A stretch of 64,000 nucleotides of DNA from Flammeovirgaceae bacterium UBA7330. Its GTDB lineage: Bacteria > Bacteroidota > Bacteroidia > Cytophagales > Cyclobacteriaceae. The stretch spans positions 1 to 64,000 of the forward strand of contig DKPQ01000021.1 of NCBI GenBank assembly GCA_002471275.1, given 5' to 3'. This document shows, piece by piece, positions 58,316-64,000 of this stretch. A program made the position numbers and the translations under genes. The notes under the pieces were generated by a model, which saw only the letters and a program-made list of their open reading frames with translations, was not told the origin of the DNA and did no database searches. Each line of letters begins with the position of its first letter. The first letter of the stretch is position 1.

Positions 58316-59463
58316 AATTAGCAATTGTAACTACCCACCCGGTCCAGTATTATGCACCTTTTTTTCAATTATTGTCGGTACGAGGCAAAGTTGATCTAAA
58401 GGTATTTTACACCTGGCCGCAGGCGATTGATGGGTTTGACGACCCTGATTTTGGTAAAAAAGTTTCGTGGGATATCCCCTTGCTTGATGGCTATGAATGG
58501 CATGCATCCAAAAACGTATCGGCAAATCCGGGATCAAAATCATGGAGCGGGATAGATTGTCCAGACCTTGTTGATGAGATTGCAGAATACCGACCGGATG
58601 CTGTCATGGTTATTGGTTGGAACTTCAAGAGTCATTTTATGGTAATGCGACATTTTAAAGGAAAGCTCCCGGTCTGGTTTACCGGAGACTCCAACCTTTT
58701 AGATGAGCAACCGGGAATCAGACGGATCATTCGAAGACTACTATTGAGATTTGTTTATTCCTATGTAGACAAAGCCTTCTATGTTGGGAGCAACAACAAA
58801 GCCTATTTTAAAGCACATGGGATAAAGGATGACCAGCTGGTTTTCTTTCCACATGCTGTAGACAATAGCAGGTTTTCGGCTGGAGATAATTGGCAACAGC
58901 AGGCAAATGCCTGGAGAACGGAGCTGGGGTTTTCAACGAAAGACCGGGTGATCCTGTTCTGTGGTAAATTTGAAACAAAAAAAGATCCGGAATTACTTAT
59001 TTCAGCAGTTAAAAAGGTAAATGACCAAAGGAAAACACAGTCAGTCAGGCTGCTGATGGTTGGAAATGGTCCTTTGGAAGAAAGATTAAGGCAATACATT
59101 AAGAATCATTCATTTATAAGCTTTCTTCCTTTCCAAAACCAGTCTAAAATGCCTTTGGTTTATCGATTGGGGGATGTGTTTGTATTACCTTCACAAGGTC
59201 CAGGGGAAACCTGGGGCCTGGCGATCAATGAAGCCATGGCTTGTGGAAAACCTGTTATTGCCAGCGATAAGGTAGGCTGTGCAAGGGACTTAATAAACGG
59301 TAATAACGGCCGGATATTTAGAAGTGGGGATTGTGATTCGCTTGCTGTCGCCATCGACGAGATGTTAGCAGGAGATTTGGCTAGATTTGGAGAAAATTCA
59401 CTTCTCATGATCAGGGATTGGAGCTATCAGAAAAAGTGTGAGTCTATTGAACAGTTCAGCTGA
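58309..59463 (+). CDS. GT4 family glycosyltransferase
   Basis: This 384-residue GT-B fold protein opens LKLAIVTTHPVQYYAPFFQLL, a common start of capsule GT4 enzymes. The donor half has VILFCGKFETKKDPELLI, LLMVGNGPLEERL, and the retaining motif GETWGLAINEAMACGKPVIA (E-x7-E) near residues 299-318. ATG 58309 is the start. The last codons overlap the Wzy-like gene by 26 bp. Confidence 0.92.
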   Translation: MLKLAIVTTHPVQYYAPFFQLLSVRGKVDLKVFYTWPQAIDGFDDPDFGKKVSWDIPLLDGYEWHASKNVSANPGSKSWSGIDCPDLVDEIAEYRPDAVMVIGWNFKSHFMVMRHFKGKLPVWFTGDSNLLDEQPGIRRIIRRLLLRFVYSYVDKAFYVGSNNKAYFKAHGIKDDQLVFFPHAVDNSRFSAGDNWQQQANAWRTELGFSTKDRVILFCGKFETKKDPELLISAVKKVNDQRKTQSVRLLMVGNGPLEERLRQYIKNHSFISFLPFQNQSKMPLVYRLGDVFVLPSQGPGETWGLAINEAMACGKPVIASDKVGCARDLINGNNGRIFRSGDCDSLAVAIDEMLAGDLARFGENSLLMIRDWSYQKKCESIEQFS

Positions 59464-60838
59464 AATAATACCGGCACCTATAGAAGGACGCCATGTTGAC
59501 ACTGGTCAGTTTGACTGGAGGAATGCTTTGGTGGTTGGGGCGTTTGCGTTTCCGATACTGTTAATCGTTAATGAACCACTCACGGCGCTGGGGATCTCAT
59601 GGTTCGTTTTCCTGTTTGCATTATTTATCATCAGATTAGGCAAAACCATCCCGATCATGGAGCTGATGCTTTTGATTGCAGGATTACAATGGATTGTCGG
59701 GGCAAGAACAGGCTATATTCTCAATGACGACCATTGGAGGTATCACATGTATGTGCCAGAGTTTGAATACATGTCCCTGGTTGTGCCTGGAACGATCGCT
59801 TTTTCGCTGGGGGTATTGCTGATGATCCCGAAACATGACTTTGACCAGGTACACAATGATCTGAGGCTTTACTCCATGAGTAAGCCAAAAGTCGCGTACA
59901 CCATGATCATAGTGGGTCTGGTGGCTGAGATATATTCTCCTTATAAACCGGCTTCCATCGGATTTTTGATCTACCTCATCATTGGGTTTAAGTATGTAGG
60001 TCTGGCGTTAATGTTATTCTCAACGAATTCGAAAATGAAGCGGGTGTGGCTGGTGATCATTTTAGGCATATTAGCATTGAACAGTATATATCTGGGCATG
60101 TTCCATGATCTGGTACTATGGGGTGCTTTAATTTCCTGTTTCCTTTTTCTGGAGCGGCAGTACAGTGTGAGGGCTAAAATCTTGATCATTGGTTTGGGGC
60201 TTTTCCTGATGGTTGTACTCCAGTCGGCAAAAGGAGAGTTCAGGGAAGGCAGGTCAGACCTGAACAATCAGCAAAAAATAGAGCGTTTTTTCTCAGTTAT
60301 TGCAAAACGATTGATTTATTTCGAAGACATAGCGCAATCTGGGATGGTAGACCTGATCAACGTTCGATTCAATCAGGGATGGATCATATCAGCCATCATG
60401 GAGAATGTTCCGGAATCAGAGCCCTATGCGAAGGGAGAAACATTTATCGAAGCTTTGGAAAATGCAATCGTCCCCAGATTGTTTAATCAAGATAAGAAAT
60501 TGGCTGGCGGACAAGAGAATTTCAGAAGACTCACCGGTCTTACAATTGGTGATGGTACTTCAATGGGGACTTCCATCATTGGAGAAGCTTATGGCAATTT
60601 TGGACGTGGCGGTGCAATTTTTTTTATGTTTTTCTGGGGAGGACTGATTGCCTGGGTATTTGGTAAGCTCTTGAAATATGCGAGCAAGAGTCCTTTGTCC
60701 CTGGTGTTTATTCCTTTGGTCTTTTTCCAGGTAATCAAGGCTGAGACAGAGCTTTATGTAGTGCTCAATCACTTTCTGAAATCACTGTTTTTTGTCGGTT
60801 TTTTCCTTTGGTTTGCCAGGAAGATACTGGGGTGGTAG
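59438..60838 (+). CDS. Wzy-like polysaccharide polymerase or related membrane protein
   Basis: This 466-residue integral membrane protein has about eleven to twelve hydrophobic segments and a long soluble loop at about 262-375 that contains KGEFREGRSDLNNQQKIERFF and FIEALENAIVPRLFNQDK. Near residue 380 it has GTSMGTSIIGEAYGNFGRGG, which resembles the loop-membrane border of O-antigen polymerases and EpsG-like proteins. It would polymerise repeat units on the periplasmic face. That role sits oddly with the ABC exporter encoded upstream, since ABC routes finish the chain in the cytoplasm. GTG 59438 or TTG 59447 is the start. Confidence 0.6.
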   Translation: MSLLNSSAEIIPAPIEGRHVDTGQFDWRNALVVGAFAFPILLIVNEPLTALGISWFVFLFALFIIRLGKTIPIMELMLLIAGLQWIVGARTGYILNDDHWRYHMYVPEFEYMSLVVPGTIAFSLGVLLMIPKHDFDQVHNDLRLYSMSKPKVAYTMIIVGLVAEIYSPYKPASIGFLIYLIIGFKYVGLALMLFSTNSKMKRVWLVIILGILALNSIYLGMFHDLVLWGALISCFLFLERQYSVRAKILIIGLGLFLMVVLQSAKGEFREGRSDLNNQQKIERFFSVIAKRLIYFEDIAQSGMVDLINVRFNQGWIISAIMENVPESEPYAKGETFIEALENAIVPRLFNQDKKLAGGQENFRRLTGLTIGDGTSMGTSIIGEAYGNFGRGGAIFFMFFWGGLIAWVFGKLLKYASKSPLSLVFIPLVFFQVIKAETELYVVLNHFLKSLFFVGFFLWFARKILGW

Positions 60839-61864
60839 GTGAAAAGTATGGCTATTAAGAACCTGACAGTTCATTTATTTCTTCGAAAAAAAACAAAAGG
60901 ATTCAATAGCATTGAGATGGTCTTCGATCACCTGGTTCATTTTGATCGCGGATATAAGAATAAGCTTAAGACTTACATGGTTCCTTTCAAATCCGTAAAC
61001 CCGTATTCGCTTTGGAAAAATCTGACATATTGTTTTCAAAACAAAGGACAGGTCAACCATGTCTCCGGCGACATACAATATGCGGCCCTGGCTTTAGGAA
61101 GGAAGACTTTACTCACGATTCATGATGTACAATCGATTCTGAATCATCCTAACAAGATCAAGCGATTTTTTTTGTCTTTGTTCTGGTTCAGGATCCCGGC
61201 CATGATCTGCAAAAAGATATCCTTTATTTCTTCATTCAGCAGGGATGAGTTTTTAGCTCATTTTCCATCATACACAACCAAGACGGTAGTAATCCCCAAT
61301 CCGGCACCAAAAATCCCAAAGGAGGTCATGGAGTTTAAAAAAAGCTTTGTGCGCGACAGTAAATTTGATCTCGAAATACTACAGGTAGGAACGAAGTGGA
61401 ACAAAAATCTCGATAGGATCATGGAGGCAATTGCAGGAGAACACTATCAGTTGAATATAGTAGGGAAACTTAGCGCCAGTCAAAAGACCAAACTGAATAC
61501 GCTAGGGATCTCCTATCAAAACCATGTTGATATACCCTACCTGGATCTTTTGAAGCTCTATGCTTCCTGTGATATTGTAGCATTTGTTTCGCTATACGAA
61601 GGTTTTGGTATGCCCATTCTGGAAGCACAGTCCATTGGAGTACCGGTGATTACAAGTAGCCGGTGTGCTATGCCAGAGATCACAGGTGAAGGAGGCTTAA
61701 TTGTTGATCCTTCAAACATGGAGGAGATAAGGGCTGCAATAAAGTCCCTGGAAGATAAGAAGCTGAGAATGCATTTGATTGAAAAGGGGAAATCCAACGT
61801 TAGCAGATTTTCTGTTGAAAAGATATATCGCCAATATGAGTCTGTATATGCGGAAATAGCCTGA
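60839..61864 (+). CDS. GT4 family glycosyltransferase
   Basis: This 341-residue GT-B fold protein has TLLTIHDVQSILNHPNKI in the acceptor half, VVIPNPAPKIPKEV as linker, EILQVGTKWNKNLDRIMEAI and VAFVSLYEGFGMPILEAQSIG (E-x7-E, about 241-261) in the donor half, and SRCAMPEITGEGGLIVDP near the end. GTG 60839 follows the previous stop directly; ATG 60848 is an alternative. The stop overlaps the next ATG (TGATG). Confidence 0.9.
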   Translation: MKSMAIKNLTVHLFLRKKTKGFNSIEMVFDHLVHFDRGYKNKLKTYMVPFKSVNPYSLWKNLTYCFQNKGQVNHVSGDIQYAALALGRKTLLTIHDVQSILNHPNKIKRFFLSLFWFRIPAMICKKISFISSFSRDEFLAHFPSYTTKTVVIPNPAPKIPKEVMEFKKSFVRDSKFDLEILQVGTKWNKNLDRIMEAIAGEHYQLNIVGKLSASQKTKLNTLGISYQNHVDIPYLDLLKLYASCDIVAFVSLYEGFGMPILEAQSIGVPVITSSRCAMPEITGEGGLIVDPSNMEEIRAAIKSLEDKKLRMHLIEKGKSNVSRFSVEKIYRQYESVYAEIA

Positions 61865-63006
61865 TGCGAGGTTTATTGATCTTTTATGATTATTTCTCTC
61901 CGGCTTATAAAGCTGGAGGTCCCATCCGATCATTAGAAAATTTGATTTATCTATTAAAGGATCATTTTAGTATTTATCTGATTGCATCCAATCAGGATCA
62001 TGATGGTGAAATTTTAGATGTAAATGAAAATGAATGGATACCGTGGTCAGATTCTGTTTCGGTTATCTATTTGACAAAGGAGAACAGGGGAATTAATGAT
62101 GTAGCACAGATTATATCACAAATAAACTTTGATTGCATTTACATCAATGGGATTTTCTCACCATTTACTACGATTGTACCACTTCGGCTTGGCAGGCGTC
62201 TGAAAGTCCCTGTACTGATTGCACCAAGGGGAATGTTGCAAAAAGGGGCATTGACCATAAAACCCTTTAAGAAAAAAATATATCTATACCTGCTAAAAGT
62301 ACTTTTCCTGCGAGGAAATCATGTGAGGTGGCATGCTACTGATGAGCAGGAAGCACGAGATATTTCAAATGCGATGTGGGAGAAATCCGCTGTTTCGCTG
62401 GTAGGGAATATCCCGTCTTTTGATCCGTCATTCGCATTGTCTGACAAACCATTCAACAGTATAAAGTTTGTCACTATTTCACTAGTTGCACCCAAAAAGA
62501 ATCATGTATTTTTTCTTAATGTCTTAGAGCAACTGGATACAGATCACCAGATTGAATATGATATTTATGGTCCGGTAACTGACCAGGATCATAAAGATGC
62601 CCTGCTGGAGGTAGCTAGAAAATTTCCTTCAAACATCAAAGTGAATTTCAAGCCTGCGGTTTTACCTGGTGAGGTAAATGAAGTGCTTGGATCGTATCAT
62701 TATTTTGTGTTACCAACCTTTGGCGAAAATTTCGGACATGCCATTTTTGAAGCTTTCAATGTGGGATTGCCTGTATTGATCTCTGATCAGACACCATGGA
62801 AGAAGCTGGAGGAGAAAAAGGCCGGATGGGATCTTCCTCTTGATAATCGAATCTGGCTAAGTACGTTGAATAAGCTGCTTAACATAAATCATAAACAATA
62901 TAGAATCCTTCAGAAGGGCGCCAGAAAAGTAGCGGTTGATTATATGGAGCAGGTTGATTTGAAAAGAGAATATGTTGAGATGTTTGAGGAGGTGTGCAGT
63001 AGATAA
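61864..63006 (+). CDS. GT4 family glycosyltransferase
   Basis: The product has 380 residues: LLIFYDYFSPAYKAGGPIRS is the acceptor-side glycine loop, VPVLIAPRGMLQKGALTIK is the typical start of the hinge region in this group, and VLPTFGENFGHAIFEAFNVGLPVLI is the E-x7-E motif (read across about 279-303). The sequence class APRGML...GAL is common in Bacteroidota EPS loci. It is the last gene of the uninterrupted coupled run; a repeat-bearing gap follows. Confidence 0.9.
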   Translation: MRGLLIFYDYFSPAYKAGGPIRSLENLIYLLKDHFSIYLIASNQDHDGEILDVNENEWIPWSDSVSVIYLTKENRGINDVAQIISQINFDCIYINGIFSPFTTIVPLRLGRRLKVPVLIAPRGMLQKGALTIKPFKKKIYLYLLKVLFLRGNHVRWHATDEQEARDISNAMWEKSAVSLVGNIPSFDPSFALSDKPFNSIKFVTISLVAPKKNHVFFLNVLEQLDTDHQIEYDIYGPVTDQDHKDALLEVARKFPSNIKVNFKPAVLPGEVNEVLGSYHYFVLPTFGENFGHAIFEAFNVGLPVLISDQTPWKKLEEKKAGWDLPLDNRIWLSTLNKLLNINHKQYRILQKGARKVAVDYMEQVDLKREYVEMFEEVCSR

Positions 63007-63072
63007 TCTATCTGATTGAATACGGACCTGTTCCTGCAGTCGGTTCCAGCAGAGACCTCAGTTCCTGTCCCT

Positions 63073-63098
63073 GCAGAGTCTCTCGAAGAGGACTCTGC
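63073..63098. repeat. GCAGAGTC hairpin repeat
   Basis: Arms GCAGAGTC (63073-63080) and GACTCTGC (63091-63098) enclose an inner TCTCGAAGAG that folds on itself. Related elements with the same outer arms but other inner stems are at 19752-19784 and 23539-23571, and a degenerate one is at 9209-9234. A heptamer array (63107-63140) follows it and ends next to the wcaF-like start codon. Confidence 0.8.
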
Positions 63099-63149
63099 GT
63101 TATTTAGACTTTCTGACTTCTGATTCCTGTATTCTGATTTCTTCGAACA

Positions 63150-63698
63150 ATGAAGACCGACCTTTCTAAATACGACAATTCGTGGTTCAACCCAGGGAAC
63201 GGTCTAAAGAAGACCCTCTGGTACTTTACCAACATCCTCTTCTTCAAAAACGCCTGGAACCCCTCCAGCGGATTGAAGGTGCTCTTGTTGCGTCTGTTTG
63301 GAGCCAAAGTTGGCAAAGGTGTCCGCATCAACCCATCGGTAAACATCAAATACCCCTGGTTCCTGGAGATCGGAGACCACACCTGGCTTGGGGAGAACAC
63401 TTGGATCGATAACCTCACCACAGTCAGGATCGGCTCCAACTGCTGCCTAAGCCAGGGAGCCATGCTCCTCACCGGCAACCACAACTACAAGAAATCTACC
63501 TTCGACCTCATCGTTAAGTCCATCGTTCTTGAAGACGGTGCCTGGGTAGGAGCGAAGGCCGTCGTCTGCCCCGGAGTGACAATGAAAAGTCATTCGATAC
63601 TATCGGTTGGTAGTGTTGCAACGAAGGATTTAGAGGCGTATGGCATTTATCAGGGAAACCCTGCATTGAAGGTTAAGGAAAGGAAGATTGAAGATTGA
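63150..63698 (+). CDS. WcaF-like O-acetyltransferase, mosaic 3' end
   Basis: This 182-residue left-handed beta-helix acetyltransferase has NSWFNPGNGLKKTLWYF near the start, then hexapeptide repeats (VRINPSVNIKYPWFLEIGD, TWLGENTWIDNL, CCLSQGAMLLTGNHNY with the catalytic-type His). It ends VGSVATKDLEAYGIYQGNP. It resembles the colanic acid acetyltransferase WcaF in length and layout. Codons up to about 63580 are rich in C in third position; the last 39 codons are AT-rich in style. A second, GC-rich copy of the last 29 codons lies downstream at 63847, which suggests that the 3' end was replaced. Confidence 0.88.
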   Translation: MKTDLSKYDNSWFNPGNGLKKTLWYFTNILFFKNAWNPSSGLKVLLLRLFGAKVGKGVRINPSVNIKYPWFLEIGDHTWLGENTWIDNLTTVRIGSNCCLSQGAMLLTGNHNYKKSTFDLIVKSIVLEDGAWVGAKAVVCPGVTMKSHSILSVGSVATKDLEAYGIYQGNPALKVKERKIED

Positions 63699-63763
63699 TC
63701 GGCCAGGTCGGACGATAGTCAGACCAGCTAAAAAAGAGATCGAGCAGTGGGTAGTAAAAATAC

Positions 63764-63835
63764 AATTCACCCTCTCTTTGCAAGAGAGGGAAGTGGGGAG
63801 TAAAGAATTTTAGATGATTAATGTCGGGGTGAGTT
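63764..63835. repeat. Inverted-repeat element AATTCACCC/GGGTGAGTT
   Basis: Arms AATTCACCC (63764-63772) and GGGTGAGTT (63827-63835) surround a CCCTCTCTT-TGC-AAGAGAGGG hairpin (about 63770-63790). It is the same family as the sub-element of the 262-bp tandem repeat (15241-15321). It lies between the intact and the stranded wcaF 3' ends. Confidence 0.85.
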
Positions 63836-63846
63836 GGTGAAAGAAC

Positions 63847-63933
63847 GGTAGCATCGCCACCAAGGACCTGGAGGCCTATGGCATTTATCAGGGCAACCCC
63901 GCTATAAAAGTAAGAGAGAGGAAAATAGAGTGA
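63847..63933 (+). pseudogene. Stranded 3' end of a wcaF-like gene
   Basis: The 29-codon segment encodes GSIATKDLEAYGIYQGNPAI, then KVRERKIE and a TGA stop. It matches the last residues of the intact gene (GSVATKDLEAYGIYQGNPAL, then KVKERKIED) with many synonymous changes (GCC/GCA, ACC/ACG, AAG/AAG, GAC/GAT, CTG/TTA, GCC/GCG, GGC/GGA). There is no start codon and a stop lies just upstream in frame, so it is a fragment. Its GC-rich codons resemble the 5' part of the intact gene more than that gene's own 3' end. The remaining 67 bases to the window end show no feature. Confidence 0.85.
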
Positions 63934-64000
63934 AGTAGAAGGTAAAAGGTTTGCTATTAATCTAGAGCCATAACGCAAATTCTCTTCCGTTGGCCGGTCT

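Overview
The window looks like a chromosomal segment of a Bacteroidota bacterium, most likely of the Cytophagales/Flammeovirgaceae type. The reasons are the near absence of Shine-Dalgarno sequences, -7 promoter boxes of the TAnnTTTG type, an UpxY-type NusG paralogue, a BT0820-like HAD protein, LVIVD-repeat lipoproteins, many signal-peptide beta-barrel proteins, and intergenic space packed with short hairpin repeats of the kind common in this phylum. No tRNA, rRNA, transposase or CRISPR array was seen.

Region 1 (1-8562) is a catabolic unit. An ethanolamine-type permease (229-1530) is followed, beyond a convergent lipoprotein/outer-membrane protein pair, by a compact operon of a glutamine-synthetase-like ligase, an SDR dehydrogenase, an aldehyde dehydrogenase and a class I glutamine amidotransferase. 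Read together they fit a gamma-glutamylation route: import ethanolamine, attach glutamate, oxidise alcohol to aldehyde to acid, then hydrolyse to glutamate and glycine. The route is inferred; the families are clear.

Region 2 (8563-15853) is repeat-rich. It holds a small HAD phosphatase flanked by ~300-bp direct repeats, three minus-strand envelope genes, two proteins that resemble parts of a YjbH exopolysaccharide outer-membrane protein, and a 262-bp tandem repeat.

Region 3 (15854-27292) starts the surface-polysaccharide locus: a membrane nucleotide-sugar 4,6-dehydratase (minus strand), then on the plus strand the UpxY antiterminator, a winged-helix/nucleotidyltransferase-like regulator, a UDP-sugar dehydrogenase and a UDP-HexNAc epimerase. 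Between them lie three toxin-antitoxin-like modules (UPF0175/DUF3368, DUF6922-like/AbiEii, short antitoxin/VapC-type PIN) and an AAA_14/DUF4143 ATPase. A ~115-bp leader is repeated three times here.

Region 4 (27492-63698) is a long, tightly coupled plus-strand operon. It begins with export genes (Wzc-type tyrosine kinase, Wza, Wzm, Wzt). About eighteen glycosyltransferase genes follow (GT2, GT4, GT10, GT11, GT56 types and unclassified ones), with two sulfotransferases, three FkbM methyltransferases and one other methyltransferase, a DegT aminotransferase, a glycosyltransferase-acetyltransferase fusion, an MBOAT/SGNH O-acylation pair, a Wzy-like membrane protein and a WcaF-like acetyltransferase. 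The product is probably a fucosylated, sulfated, methylated and acylated exopolysaccharide or capsule.

The least expected signals are in the repeats. Near the end of the locus, gene termini appear twice, once as part of the intact gene and once as a stranded fragment encoding almost the same peptide with mostly different codons, with hairpin repeats at the junction (56543-56722 and 63580-63933; a weaker third case at 58265). A two-copy inverted-repeat element shows a compensatory base-pair change. Three unrelated genes end in the same Thr-Gln-stop supplied by an intergenic octamer array. One glycosyltransferase carries an in-frame copy of what is elsewhere an intergenic array-plus-hairpin.
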